Positions 25,150-50,700 of a stretch of 64,000 nucleotides of DNA are shown here, piece after piece. The translations under genes and the position numbers were made by a program. The stretch's first letter is position 1, and each line of letters begins with the position of its first letter. The notes under the pieces are model-generated. The model was not told the origin of the DNA. It did no database searches and saw only the letters and a program-made list of their open reading frames with translations. The stretch is from Hybos culiciformis. Lineage: Eukaryota; Arthropoda; Insecta; Diptera; Hybotidae. The stretch spans positions 930,001-994,000 of the forward strand of contig OZ023275.1 in the NCBI GenBank assembly GCA_964007475.1, read 5' to 3'.

Positions 25150-25345
25150 AACCCCCCATTTACACAGCCTGTTTCGAATATTAAATTAGCTGTTTTCGAA
25201 GATTAATGAAAATTTCTTTTGAATGGGTGTGTAAAAGTTGTATAAAAGGTGTATAAAATGAAAATACTTTATACAACTTTTACACACACATTCAAAAAAA
25301 TATTCATTTTACTCTTCGAAAACAGCCTGTGCAAATGGGGTGTAA
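25150..25345. mobile_element. Fold-back (hairpin) MITE-like element upstream of Kap3
   Basis: The left tip CCCCATTTACACAGCCTGTT (from 25154) is matched by the inverted right tip AACAGCCTGTGCAAATGGGG ending at 25340. Inside, TGTTTTCGAAGATTAATGAA (25251 region) and ACTTTTACACACA pair with inverted copies, so nearly the whole element folds back around about 25250-25260. The tips are flanked by TTA and TAA. There is no coding capacity. It probably is a small hairpin transposon relic. Confidence 0.65.
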
Positions 25346-25390
25346 GAAATTTGTATTTAAATGCTTGTTTGAATTCACTTATTTAAATCT

Positions 25391-25530
25391 CCAAATGGCG
25401 AAAAAAGGCACATACTTATGAATGGAAAAAATGTAAACAAAAAGAGTCAAACTTATACAGTTAAATATTCAAATAGTGCCTCCAATGGCGAAAAAAGCAC
25501 ATACTTATGGGTGAAAAAAATGTAAATAAA
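25391..25530. repeat. Direct repeat of about 40-50 bp, two copies about 100 bp apart
   Basis: CCAAATGGCGAAAAAAGGCA and following CATACTTATGAATGG (from 25391) recur as CCAATGGCGAAAAAAGCACA and following TACTTATGGGTG (from 25492). Both continue into an AAAAATGTAAA(C/T)AAA tail. The copies differ by small indels. The position, 630-770 bp upstream of the Kap3 ATG, would allow a regulatory role, but a local duplication is enough to explain it. Confidence 0.7.
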
Positions 25531-26158
25531 TGGGTTGTCAAAACAGTAAATAGTGCGAGTGTAACTTCAGATTTGGATCGTACTTCGTACATCGTTACTT
25601 CTATATTGTCCTTTTAACTTTTTAACAGAAATAAAATGGCAACTCTTTTATTGCTGTCGCCTGTCAATAAAGTGCAATTTATGTATTTCTTTCTCACAAA
25701 AATAAACTTCAAAATTTCAATCAAATCAAATCAAAATCATCGTCAAGTATTTTAGTTTATTGTTGAAATCGGTCGTGGACGTCTGGTGAAGGGAAGTGAT
25801 AAATATATAGTGGATGATAAGAAAAATTATAATAAAAGCAATAATAATATAAAAATTAAAAAAAAATAAAAATATTTTTCTACTAGAACAGGCATAAGCT
25901 ACCTACTTATTTATTTTATTTTATATTTACTGAAAACAAAAAAATTGTCAAATTTTTTTTTTGAATGGAAAAATTATTAATTTTATGTTTTATAATTTTT
26001 TCCATATCGTAATAAATTTATTTTTAGTAATTTTTATTATACATTATTTAATTTTCATAATTAATTCTATTTTATTTGAATTAAGTTTAAAAAAATTAAA
26101 ATCAATCAAAAAAATTTCAATAGAAACCCAAACCGAAGCCATAACTGACAACGAGGAA

Positions 26159-37804
<11,646 letters not shown>

Positions 37805-39852
37805 AAATAATAATGACGATTGTCTATTTTACGTCTAAGCTAGTATATTTTTAATTTAATTATTGTTTACAAATGCAATTTTAAAAATTCAAAAATAATT
37901 TTTCATAAAATCATTAATTTCTAGAATCTAAGTTACCGTCAATGTATTTTTGTTGTAAAATAAAAATCGTAAAAATTTTGATTATTGAAAACAACACAAT
38001 TATAAATCTAAATAATTATTCAATTATATTTATTTCTCAATTACTTGAGAATAAGTTTTTATTATCCTTAACGCACATTTATCAGAAGTTAATTCATTTT
38101 TATTATGTTATAATAAACACGAATTATGCTTGAAGTTACGCGTTTTAGTTCCAAAAATTTTCGTAGTATGTACTTGTCTATTAAAATCAAAAGGTTTCGT
38201 AATAATGTAAACTTTAGCTATATAAATCGAACAAGCAGTTATGATTTGTTAATTTTTTACTAAATTATTTTTAATAATTATTTTAAAATGAAAAAAAATT
38301 ATATTTATTTATTACGAACAAATATTCTAGTCTGTTTTTAATTTATTTATTGATTGTGATATTTTTTTAATTAATAGAAGTGTAGTAAAAAGTATTTGTA
38401 TTTATTTTATTAATTTTGTTAAAATTCATTGTTTATGAGAAATCAATCATTATTTGAAAAATTCTCACTAATAATTATGTAAAACATTATAAATAGTCAT
38501 TTAATAATTAATTTTTAAAACTAAACTTCATTTATTTCGACTGATTTAGCCATTTAAATTCGATTATACACTCACTCCCCCTTTTGTGTCAGAAACTTAC
38601 TGCAAATAAAATAAAATTATAAGGGTTCAGCTTTCGTAAACAATAATTTTCTTTCAAAAAAAAAATTAAAACATCCTACTCTATTTACATATTTATTTAT
38701 TTACATATTGATTTATTTATTATTTATTTTATTATAATGGCATTTGAAGTAACTTAAATTTTTACTTTCTGATTATGAAAGTCCGTCTTCAAAAAATATT
38801 TCATTTACTTCTTGTCGTTATTTTATTATGTGTTATATATTATTTTGGTTGTAGATAAATATAATTAAAATTAGAATAAAGTAAAATTTAGTATTTATTC
38901 TGCGAGAGAATTATGTGTGTATTTTACGCCACCACACCATGCTATAGAAATAAAAACTAAAATAAATAAAATTTTATTATCACGAAATTAAAAGAAAATC
39001 GCAATAAATTTAAAAAATCCGTTTAACAAGTTAATGTTAATTTTTTTTATCATTTGTAAGGAGATTAATTATTTTCAAAAATTTTCTGACACAATTTAGT
39101 TCTACTAAATTTTTTACGTATTTTAAATTTTAACCATATAATAAAATTAAATTCTAATGTACAAAACAAAACAAATAAAAAAAAAATTAAATTAGATTTT
39201 AAATAAGCTGTCTATGTAATGTAATTAACGTTGAAATGTAATAAAATTTAAAACTCAATAAACAAATATGTATTGCAATAAAAAATACTAAAATATTATA
39301 GTTTTATTTTTCTATAAAAAAAGGATTGACTAAAAAAAATTCTAAATTACAGATAGATAATTTCAAAGTTGTTATTCTCGTGATGTTAAAAAATGTAATT
39401 CGAACCTAAACAAGAATCGTCAGTGCACATTATCTTTGTCTAATATTTATCGATAACCTAGTCATATAATTTAAAAAAACAACACTTAAAAAGAAACCTG
39501 ATGCCTAATTTCGTATATAATTTGTTTAAAAAAAAAATGGTTTTGAAGCTTTCACAGGCATTTAATCCGTAATTTTGTTTTGAAACATTTTTGAAATACG
39601 TTACTTGTATAATCTGCAATTCAACTTTTTCAATTTTAAGAAATTCAACTTTTTCAATTTTAATAAATATGTACCTACCTTCCGTTAGAGTTAAGAAAAG
39701 CAAATATCTCATAATCTTAGAAATTATTCATGTTACCAATGGTGGTACAATCGAGTTTTTTCTTCACAAAAAAAGCGATTTGTGGAAAACGTGAAAAAAA
39801 ATTTCATTCAACCGGTTCCAAAAGAAAAAAAACCTACACACTCCTTATACAG
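37805..39852. other. Kap3 3' flank, no further gene seen
   Basis: Extremely AT-rich DNA containing the presumed Kap3 3'UTR (AATAAA at 38112-38117 and several later). Open frames at 37942-38133 and around 39458-39794 have no family resemblance. Confidence 0.55.
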
Positions 39853-39974
39853 TTAGACGTCCAGTAAGCGTACGCAATAAATTGTTACGCGATCGAGCGG
39901 AAAAAATTACAAACGAACGTTGCTTTGTTAAAGAAAAACACAAAAAAAATGTATTGGATGAAATGGGCAATTCC
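39853..39974 (+). CDS. Candidate internal coding exon, unknown protein
   Basis: A less AT-rich island bounded by an acceptor (TTATACAG) and a donor-like GTAAAT. It encodes 40 codons in the only long frame, with ordinary mixed composition: RRPVSVRNKLLRDRAEKITN, then ERCFVKEKHKKNVLDEMGNS. The exon would begin with two bases of a split codon and end in phase 0, compatible with the phase-0 start of the next candidate exon at 41605. I do not recognise the protein. Composition and splice sites are the only support; chance is possible. Confidence 0.25.
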
Positions 39975-41604
39975 GTAAATAATACAAAATTGAGCTACAT
40001 ATTTTTCTCTAGTGGAATTTTATTATATTTTCTATAAGTTTGTCTATTGTCCGATAGGTGCTTTTCACGTTGAACTAAAAATTAAAGTGTTTGAATAAAA
40101 AATTAAAATTATTTCACATTACAAGGGTCTTTATTTATTTTATTATTCGAATTACTTTGCAATATTATAGGTACAAATACCTACACCAAACCTAGGTATG
40201 TTATGTATAAGTTTTGATCGATATAATACCTACAAAGAATTAATCTTTATTAATATCGAAACATTCAAATCAAAAAACTAACTTTTTTATACTTTGTCCT
40301 ATAATTTAAGAATGTGAAGAGAAGTTTGTATTCGGAAATTGGGTACTAGAATCCAAATGTTGATAGACATTTATTACTTTTTTCATGTGTAGTCAGAGTA
40401 TTTTTCATTCTTAAATTTTTAAAAAAAAATTTTCGTCCCCTAAATAAGATTAAACCATCTTAAGATTTATCCGTATATTATGATTAACTAGCTTCCTTTT
40501 TCTAAACACTTAACAATAACCACATAAGTTTTTATTTTTTTATTTCTTGAAATCGTTTATCTCAAACCTCAGACAAATTATCTTTCTTATAGTCGTATAT
40601 GACTATGATGCCAAACGAGTTAAGCTACTTGAAAAAATACAATATCGTTGGTTGTTGAAAAAAAAAAATTATTTTATACACATTTGATAAATTTGCATTT
40701 GAAAAGCATTTAAAAGAATTAAAAAAAATAAAATAAAATAAAAACGGAAACTCATGTAAAAAAAAAAACGAATAATAGGTATACAATATGCTTTTAATTA
40801 TAATAATATATTAAATAATAAGGTATCTATCTATCGTAACTATGTATGTAATTGAAAACAAAAAAATCGTACTGAAAAAAAGAGATAATTAAAATTAAAA
40901 ACCAATAAAAATATTGTAAACACAAAAATAAATTACATAAAAATAATAAAACATTTAATTTTAGCAAAATGATTATTTTTTTGAAATCAGGAAATTTTCT
41001 TTGGGACAAAAAGATTTAATTTTTTTATTAATATTGAGTTATTCCAGTCGTTCTATATTCGGATCAATTTATTATGCCATATTATTCTCATTGTTCGAAC
41101 CTACATATTGGATATCAAATTCAATCCAATAAAAAATCAAAAGTATTTAAAATTTTCTAATAAATATTTACAAACATGAAACATCCCCTAATATTTATCT
41201 CCAAACTTATAAGTTTGTCTTCAAGTACCTACTGCAAACAACTGATCTATTTCAAAGTTTTGGTTGTTTCAATTCATATCTACTATATATATATTTTTTT
41301 AATAATGGACATTTTTCATATATAAATAACTCAGACATGAAGTTTGTGATTGTTATCAAATCAAGAACCAAAAATCCAGTTTTTGGAAAAAAAAAAAAAC
41401 TTCCAATGAATATAACTAAAAAAAAAGAAACCAAAAATCCATTAAATTTAACTGACCATGTGGCCACAATTTTTAATTAAAAAAAAAAGAACTTATTTTC
41501 AAAACTTGTTTATTCCCCTAAAAATTATAAATTTATTGTTTTTTCTATATGAAGGTAGGTATATTTTATTATTTTGTTGTTTGTTTAATCAAAATAGGTT
41601 ACAG
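39975..41604. other. AT-rich DNA, possible intron
   Basis: No independent feature is seen. If the two candidate exons belong together, this would be their intron. Confidence 0.4.
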
Positions 41605-41769
41605 TACAGCATATGTTTGTTTTCGCACTTTCTTGCACAAAATATTCCTTCGGTACTGCGGTTCGGAGTAGCTCAAATTTCATCAGAATCGACTCGGTCT
41701 ATTAGAAAGAATATTCTGAAGCACATTGTTTTCGGAAATACAAGACAATCGGCACAATTAGTAGCGTAG
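41605..41769 (+). CDS. Candidate terminal coding exon, unknown protein
   Basis: After an acceptor-like TTACAG, a frame runs to TAG at 41769. It contains NIPSVLRFGVAQISSESTRS, then IRKNILKHIVFGNTRQSAQL. The stretch 41640-41769 is clearly less AT-rich than its surroundings and its residue mix is protein-like, unlike most frames in this region. Phase 0 fits the candidate exon at 39853-39974. The family is unrecognised. The LRFG motif recalls RF-amide peptides but lacks the required basic cleavage site, so I do not call it a neuropeptide. Confidence 0.25.
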   Translation, partial: YSICLFSHFLAQNIPSVLRFGVAQISSESTRSIRKNILKHIVFGNTRQSAQLVA

Positions 41770-44700
41770 ATTAAGAAACGTTACCAAGATATTTAAGTCT
41801 TTTCATTATGATACAAAAAAATTTTCTGAAATCTTTCAACAAAATTCTCTTTCAACAAAATTCTTTAATCGAATTTTGTACCTTAATTATTCATCATTTT
41901 ATCAACAAAAAAGAAAAAGATTTTTGTTTTAATATTGAACTTACAGTAAATTTTAAGTAAAAGAGTAATGTTAAAATAGCTGTAAGGGATATTTTTTACA
42001 TTTCCATCCGTTTATTATTGCCTTTTGTTATGCAATTTCTCATGGAATTTAACATGTTTTGTTATGCAAATATATTTATAAAAAAAAATAGACTGAAAAA
42101 AGATATGTGTAGAGTTCATTTATGATTTTTGACAAATTAATAAGAACTTGATTTATGAATTTAATGAACGGAAATCGAATAAAAAACTTTCGTAATAAAG
42201 TTCCTAAATATATTTTGTAATAATTTGAAAAACAAAATTTGATATATTGCAATGTGGAAGGTAATCCAACACAATTTTATCTCAAAAAAGCAATACAAGC
42301 CAGAATATTCATGAGTAGTCCGAGTGGGCATTTGTCGCATAGTAGATCAAGTTAATTGGCACAAATAGTTAAGTAAAAATAAGTTTTAGTTACGTGGCAA
42401 GGCTAATTTGAATGAGACAGCCAAGTATTGATTTTACCAAATTTTTAAGAGAAAATCCTTTTTTAAAAAATTGCAAAAAATAAGTTAATATTTATTTTTA
42501 AAGCTATATTATTTCTTTTTCATGATTTTGTTAGATACTTTTAGTAGAATATACTTCTAATATACAGCTTACGAGTTCAAATATATATAATAATCAAAGT
42601 TAATTTATGCATAAATGACGAATTTTTTTGTGAACTTACAAAGACTATTCATATTCTGAAATGGCAATTTTAATTTTAAGCATTTAAAAAAAAGTAATTC
42701 TAATGATCTGGTTTTAATCTTATATACTTGGTAGTGGTCACGTTATTGGGTATTTTTTGGTCAGAATAAGAATTTTTTTTGTTCATATATCATTTTTAAA
42801 TTCTTCGCTGAAATATAAAATCATTCATCATATCTTATTACCAGCCTATCTACATAAATCATTTTTATGGTGGTGGCAAGTAGCCCACAAAAATATTGAT
42901 ATATATGGAGATTTTTATGGACTTAAAACAGTTTCAAAAAAAAAAAAAAAGACAAAAAATTGAATACAAAAACGACAGATTTTTTCTAATATAAAAAAAA
43001 TTTTTTTGTTACTTATTTATTTCGAAAAGTTTGTCTAAACTCTTTGTTGAAGGGTTCGGGAATATTTCTTTAATTTTAAGTTAAAAAAATGTATGAACAT
43101 TTATTTTCTCCATAGTAATGTAATTCTTCATATTACGGAAGAAAAAATATATTATGTATTGAACTTATATAATAATGTAATACCAAACCTATAATAATTT
43201 ATTGGTTAAACCACTTATTTTTGGTTAAAATCTAAAAAAAAAAATCACTAATAATAATAAGATACAAAAACCTACATTTGTTTGCAGGTGCGAATATTAG
43301 ACAAGAGTGGAATCTTCAAATTGCCGGTCTTGTTTTAATTGTCCTTTTCACTTAAAAATATATTTAAAAGTCCATAGAAATATTACGTCTGTATCTAAAT
43401 TATATATGTATTCAATTGAATAGAGCAGATGACTTCTGTTTAATTATAACGATTTTGTCTTTATTTATTTATGTAGAAAAAAAATGCATTTGTATCGATT
43501 AAATGAAATAAAAATAAAAGACATGTGCCCTGGAGTGTTTGAAACTCAGTGGTTGGCCCATTACAATGCTATTACGTAAACAAAATTTGTATGTATATAT
43601 ATGAATATATTCCGCACTTATATACACCTCTAAAGGAAATCCTACAATATAACATTAGTTATTTTTGTAAAATGCAAAATTAAGTAAGCCGTTCGATTTC
43701 TTTTTTTATTTTTATTTACAATAATATCAGGAACAAAATTTTTTAACTTAAAACCATTTGAGGTTTACCGAAGAAATGATAAATTTTTATCTATACATAC
43801 CAACAAAAAGGTTGAAATGAATTTTACATTTTTTTCATAAAAAAATATTCTCAACTTAAACAAAATAAAAAGATACTTTAGTATGGCAGTCACAAAGCTC
43901 AAAATTAAAAAGATTTAAACCCACAACAAGCCTACTAAATTTTATTATTTAGTATTCATTATCGTCAATTGTGTCATTCATTAATTGACATTATTTCATG
44001 AGTACGCAATATGTGAAAGCTTTATTTTGGAAGTAAGTGCATTTCTATAAGCATTTTCTTATTATTGCCATTTAAAATAAGTAAAGCCGAACAGGAATTT
44101 GTTACAAATTTATATATTGAACATTTCAATTGAATTTAATTCTTTATTTATTTTAATATTATATTGCTATTATTCTGCTCTGAGTTCGTTACTAATGCTT
44201 TCAAGTTAAGTAAATTAAATTCTAGAAAAAAGGTAAAAAATCTCACAGAATAATTTTGATATTATTAAATTGTGAGTGTAATATCGAATCATAAGTTATT
44301 AAAGCCAAAATCAATAATTTTCTTTATTTTCTTCTTTTTTTTTCCTTGGCCTTAATATTTTAGTTTTTAAGACGAAAATCACTCTGTAAAATCATGAAAA
44401 TGACAATCCTGAAAACCGTAATCCTGATTTCTAAATGTTACAAATTATCTTTCTTACAGAATAATATATACCCATTCTCCGATTTTGAATTTTCTAGATT
44501 TCAAACTTCAGGGTTTTGTATTTTCAGATATCTAATTTACCAAACTTTATTCGAGATTGGTTAATATAAATGATATGGTTATAAAATTTTACAAAAGAAA
44601 ATATGGCAATAAAGTAGATCTTTTCAATTTTAATTATATGGAGATCTAAATTTCACAGAATTTTATTAATCTTTTTAGAGATAAATAAAAAAATAAATAA

Positions 44701-47700
44701 ATGAGTCAATCCTTTGAACAATCAAAATAACATATTTGAAGTCAATGAAAAAGATATACGCTTTAAAAATACATATAATACAGAATAACACCAATAAATT
44801 ATATTAAAACTGACATTTATAATCCTTTCGACAACCATTTTTATCTAATAATACCAATCCACTTAATCTTTAAATATTTTCTTTTCTGTTTTGTTTTTAA
44901 TGTAGAACAATAATATTTTTTTTGTCGTCCAAAGGACTATTCAAGCATAAAAACGATTCAATGAATATTGGGTCCGACAAATAGGAAAAACCTGTAAGAA
45001 CTTTTTTGTTGTTATGTTGCATAAGTATAAAACTATATGTTTTCCGATTTCAAAATAAAGTTTTTCGTAGTAGGATTGGAAACACTACACGGATGTAGAG
45101 GTTTTCTTCAATCATAATTTTTGTAAATTTAATTTAAAATTAAACAATTTTATAATTTCTTACTCATACATATGTTTACCGTACATATTTTAATATTATT
45201 GAGAAAAATTTATTACAACGATTGTCTAATTTAATAATTTTTGACGTTCACATATCTTTAGTTATACGCATCCAAAACCAAAAGTTTATTCTATTAAATT
45301 TTACTATAATTATTTTTTTTGTGAAATCTTGGAGATTTTGATGTTTCACAAAATTATTCTCCAATTTTTCATCTCTTTGCACAAACAGATGCTGCTTCTG
45401 TTTTTTTTTTTTTTTCTGGTTGCACAGCGTGTGACTTCTTTCCGTTTTTCGTGTTTATATATAAAAAAAAGGATTCCATCAGTTTTTTTTTTATTATTTC
45501 TGTGTCTCAAACATAAAAAAAAGAAAAGGATAAAAGATCGCGAGCGCAAGAAAATGGATTTTTAATACTCTAATTTTTGGATTATTGAAGCGAAAATTTG
45601 TAACAAGTTGAATTTAAGGATAATATGAAAAAGATTAACTTGAAGTGAGTAGAAAAAAACACGTTCATTCTTCAGAAAATAAAGAGTTTTTTTTTCGGAT
45701 TTTTTCGTTTGATTTTTTTATTTAATTTTTATTTTTTTTTTTTTTGCGACAAAAAATGGAATAATAATAAAATTTTTGAGTGGGAAAATCCTTTAACGAA
45801 AAGTTGTTTGTTTGTTATCCTTTTGACTTTGTTTTCTTTTTTTTTAACATGCATACATATATTCTTTAACGTTCTAGTTTAATTCATAAAAAATTGGGAT
45901 TAATTTAGTTTTTTTGATCTGAATTCCATTATATTTTTATGAATGAAAATATTTTAGAATAGTTAAAGTCATGATATAAAATAATTTTCTCAAAGTGTAG
46001 AAGTACAAGCCATTAGCAAGAATGATATTGATATTCGACTATTCGGTGACAGAGAAAATATAAAATATTTAGCATTAAATTATGTCCTGTTTTTTTTTTT
46101 TTTTTGTTACAACGAAGTTTTATAATGACTGTTTTCGTATTATACAATGATTATTTTGGATACATGTGTATAATATTTTAAAATTTTTAAAATTTCTAAA
46201 ATATTTTGGCTTAATAAATCAATTAAAAATATTTAATTCACTAAATTGCGCTTTTTTATTATCCTGATATTTAAGCGTATATGAATGAAAATTCCATCAT
46301 AAAACTTTTCAATTAGACATCCATGTAAATTTTTTACGCAATGTACATAAAATTATGTAAAAATAAAAACCCTAATTGTCCCACATCAAATAAGCTAAAA
46401 TTTCATAAAATTTAATACAAATATTTTTGCAAAGTTAAAAAACTCTCACTGAATTAGATATTTAAAACTTTTTTTAAGCAAAAAAAAAAACCTCTTCCGC
46501 AGAAAGGAAATAGAAGAAAAAAATACAATTTTTGAAAAATAAGTTCAAAAAATACATTTATTTTCAATTGTCTGCTTTTGATAAGAATAATTTTTAAAGT
46601 ATTTCTTTCCAAAATAAGAAGCTTTATAACCGAATTGTTACGCTGTACTTCTAAGGTCGTTATAATTTATAGTTCAGAATGTAGGATGTTCTAAAAATGT
46701 TGATTTTAATTATTAAAGTTATTTTTTTTTATAATAAATGAGTGGCCCTTTCTATCGTGGAAATCGAAGTCCTTATTGAAAATAAAAAACAGTAAATTTC
46801 AATAATCTAAAAAGTGGAAAATATTTTCGTTTATACAGCAAAAGATCTGAATTTATTCTCACATATTTTAATTGTATTTCAATTTTAATGAATTTTGTGT
46901 TATATGTTACACTCTTTATTACCTGGTTTTTAAATGAGATTTTAGCGTACATTAAAAAAAGTTAAATGCGTATAAATTTCATTGATTAAAAAAAATAAAA
47001 TTTTTTCATTATCCCTTTTTTATGTACGTATATATTTTTAAATTAAAAAATAATGTTGGGATAAAGAAGAACTGTTTGAAATGAATTTTTATTAAATTCT
47101 AGATCAAAATTTGCGATTGATTCTTTTTTTTTTTTTTTGAGGAATGAAAAATTGTTGTTTTTTCCCAATTGCAAAAAAAAAATTAAATTATATTAATTTA
47201 ATTTAATGTTTTAGTTTCACCATAGATGCAAAATGGAAGTAGAATTTAAATTTTAATAATTTTGACAAATAATATAAGAATAAAGTAATATCCTTCCCAA
47301 AAATATATTATTGATGACACGGAAATTAAAATAAATAATTAAATAATTAAATTAAAATAACACCATCCGTAATATGATTTTATATAATTGACCATAAAAT
47401 AGCTACAATATTTTGATTAGGCTGTTTATTTCTATAATAAAAGATACTTGTACAGAAAAAATGACTATTAAATGGAAAGTATCAGTTCAAGTACTAATTC
47501 CAAATATATACTAGATTTGGAGCAAGCCGGAACTATAGTTTTTTTGATTTTTAGAACCCTAATCGATATAAATTTTAAAAACATAATTTTTACATATAAT
47601 ACTACGAATTTTTGTTATATGAAAATAGGAAACGTTTTTAGAGTACCAAAAAAAAACACATACTTTCATTTATTGTTATTTTACCCTAATAAAAGTAAGG

Positions 47701-50700
47701 ACATTCTATACTTTTTGTTTCTTATCCCAGTTCTGTAATCTATTTTCCATATCCTTTTCTTTGTTTGACAAGAAAAAAAAAAGAATATTGCATAGGTTTC
47801 ATTTTTTGGCCAAGGAATATTGGAAATATGATATTTTTATTTATAGATACATATATTTGTTTCAAAGTATTCCAATTATGTAATTATTTAAAAAACTCAG
47901 ATGTCATTAAACAATAATAAAAAAATATGAATTAGGGTCAATTTAATGTTAGTTGGAATTTTTTTTTAGATTTTTTGTATGGTTCATAATATCACATTTA
48001 GGTAGTAATATTAACATGTAATTTTAAAAAAAAAAACTCCGAAGATATAATATTTAAATAAAAATTTTAATAACTTCGGCTTTTTTGTTTCCAAATTTCT
48101 AACTTACAAATATAATTTTGATATTTTTTTTTGGCGCGGAATTAATACATCAGAATGAAAGCTTTATTACAAAGTGATTTGATATCATCATCATCTCATG
48201 ATATCGAACCTACTGTTAATCTAGGTCATATCTAGGCTTGTTAAAACGAAATATTATAACGGATATTATATGGACTATATACTAGATAAGAATCAAAACT
48301 GAAACGTATTATTAATAACGTGTATTAATGATGAATTAAATGTAATTCCAAATACTCGTAAAAGTAGATAATAAATATTTCTAATCTACTTAAATTTAAA
48401 AGATTTTATACGCAAAACTGATAGTTTTCTTCTATTACATCTTAAATTTGAAGAATAAAGATTTGAAATAAATTTATACTATTTTTTTTTTATTTCATTA
48501 AAAAAAAAGGCGAAGGTAGAGGTAATAATATGAAAACAAATCGATTACATTTCAATTTAGTTTTTTTTTCTTATCTTGATTTTGAATTGAGTTATTTGTA
48601 TTTAATAATCAGAAGTCCTTTTTTTTATATTTTTATATAGCCAAGAAGGATATAAGATAAATTGCACATTTTTTTAGGAAGCGAAAATAAAATCATAACA
48701 AATAAAAAACTAATTTTTCAAAGAACCTATATGTATATATATAATGAAAAAAGATTTAAGATATCCTTTTGATTAAGGATCAACAATATGTCTAAATTCT
48801 CAAAAGATTTATGGGATTTATGTTTATTTTATTAATAACGAAATTAAACATTTTTAGATAAAAATAGCTTTTTCGAAATATTTTATTAAATATTTGGTAA
48901 GATCTTTTAATATAGCCATCTGTCTTTTAAGCAGTGAGTGGTGTGATGGAAATAAAAAAAATCGCCGATCCGGTTGTTAAGTTATAAGATTGCCAAACAA
49001 AAATCAACCAAATAAATAACAATTTATTTTAATATCGACCATCGTAATAATGGCTTTAATTTTTTGAATATTTTTAATATAGTTATGTTTCTTTTAATTA
49101 TTTATTTATTAATTTATTTATTTTATAATAATTTGTTTTCAATAAATATCTTTAATGTGAATATCGTTCTTATTTTTATATTTACATGTACTTATGAATT
49201 AAGTTTTTATTTAATTTAGCCGGTTGTTACCGTTTTACCAGCATAACCCGGCTTTTAAGTGACATATCAAAACATTCAAAACATTAAACAATCCTATAAT
49301 AGCATGACGTAAGAGTACTGAAATTAAATGTATGAAATTTTTGAAGTAAGAATTTTTAAAAAAGATTTTCATCTTAAAATCTGGAGGAATTCAATATTTC
49401 AATTACTTGAATATTCTGGTTTAGAAATGACATTTACAACATAGGTACTACGGTACTACAAAAATATTATTTAAATAAAAAGGCCTTAGTTATAACTCTC
49501 TGTTCAAAAACTCAGTTTTATATTTAAAATATTTAATCAAGTATTTCTGTTCAATTTACTTATAATGTGCATAATGTTTATGGTTAAATAAATAAAATCA
49601 AACAACTCTTAATTATGATAAATTAATTTACTGGAATCTATTACGTACACACTATCTTAAATAAAAAATTATATATATTTTATAATCCATTTGACACTGG
49701 TTCGATAAAATTTTCCTATAAAAAAAAAAGACTATCCTTTCAATATTACATATTGTAAACATTATACCTAATCCTTTGTCCTCTTTGGACACGTAAGAAT
49801 ATTAAATTTTATTAAATGAATAAAAAGAAAAAAAGAAAAAATTAAATTCGATATTGTACTGTGAGGGCTCAGAAAATTGATCTGCGTTTACAAAATATAG
49901 AAAATTTATTTTTTTCTTTTTTACTAATAAAAATTTTCTTTTTGTGCAAAAAGATTTTTTTTTGTTAATCCTTATCGTAATATGATAAATATATTTTATG
50001 CTTAACTAACTAGCTCAGGTAAAAATACAATAAAATACTCTTATTACCGTAATATTATTAAAAAAAGGAGACCTTTTAAATGTCCCTTTTCCAATTAAAA
50101 AAAAAAATTAAATTAATTAAGAAAATAGTAAGTAGGTATGCACAAAAACATTGGGGGTTTTTTGAAATTAAGTTGATTAAGGTTCAAACTTATTATAAAT
50201 AACTATTTTGGAGATATCATATAGCTTTAAAGATTCTGAGCTTTTCAATAGTAATTTTTTGAAAGACCTTCACAAGCCCTCACATTCCTTGCATTAACTT
50301 TGTTGCAGCGGTCATTTCTTTAATCGTATCTATATGAAAAGCTAGAAAAGATAGCTCCTGCTGTGTTACATTTCAAATCGAACAAATTAATCAGCTTAGG
50401 AAGATTAGCTATTTTTTATATCAAGGAAAAATAGTTCATACTTTTTAATATACAGCTTTTAAACAGTAGATATGAAAATAATATAAGCCTCTCAAATCAA
50501 AACATGAACATTTGTTAATTTTTAGAATTTCAAAAAAAAAAGTACACATAAAAATAGTGTATAAATGATTCACATGAAATTTTTTTTGTCTCAATAGATT
50601 AAAACTGGTTATAAAAAAAGTGTTATTAATTTTTATATGAAAATATTTTTTTTTATTTGTAATAAGGACATTAAAAACTATTTGCAAGAGGGTTAACCAA

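Larger units (their letters stand above)
24290..26158. promoter_or_regulatory. Divergent upstream region of Dnmt2 (-) and Kap3 (+)
   Basis: About 1.9 kb separates the two start codons. It should contain both promoters and 5'UTRs, although I see no clear TATA box or initiator. It holds CCTAC/TAGGTA runs near 24205-24220 and 24715-24740, a less AT-rich patch at 24750-24790, a fold-back repeat (25150-25345) and a 50-bp direct repeat (25391-25530). A less AT-rich stretch at about 25765-25800 (GGTCGTGGACGTCTGGTGAA) may be Kap3 5'UTR and contains a possible donor at GTGAAG. Confidence 0.4.

Noticed and set aside
25961..26158. In-frame N-terminal extension of Kap3 (66 extra codons)
   Set aside because: The extension is a hydrophobic Ile/Phe/Asn-rich chance frame in AT-rich DNA. 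The conserved family start aligns with the ATG at 26159 (MTEEAKFIKKR), so the upstream part is best taken as untranslated.
41605..41769. RF-amide-like neuropeptide precursor because of LRFG
   Set aside because: The Gly is not followed by a basic cleavage site, there is no signal peptide, and the motif occurs once.
45329..47738. Several 60-90-codon open frames in the right half
   Set aside because: They are dominated by Phe, Lys, Asn, Ile and Leu from A/T runs and have no splice or start context.
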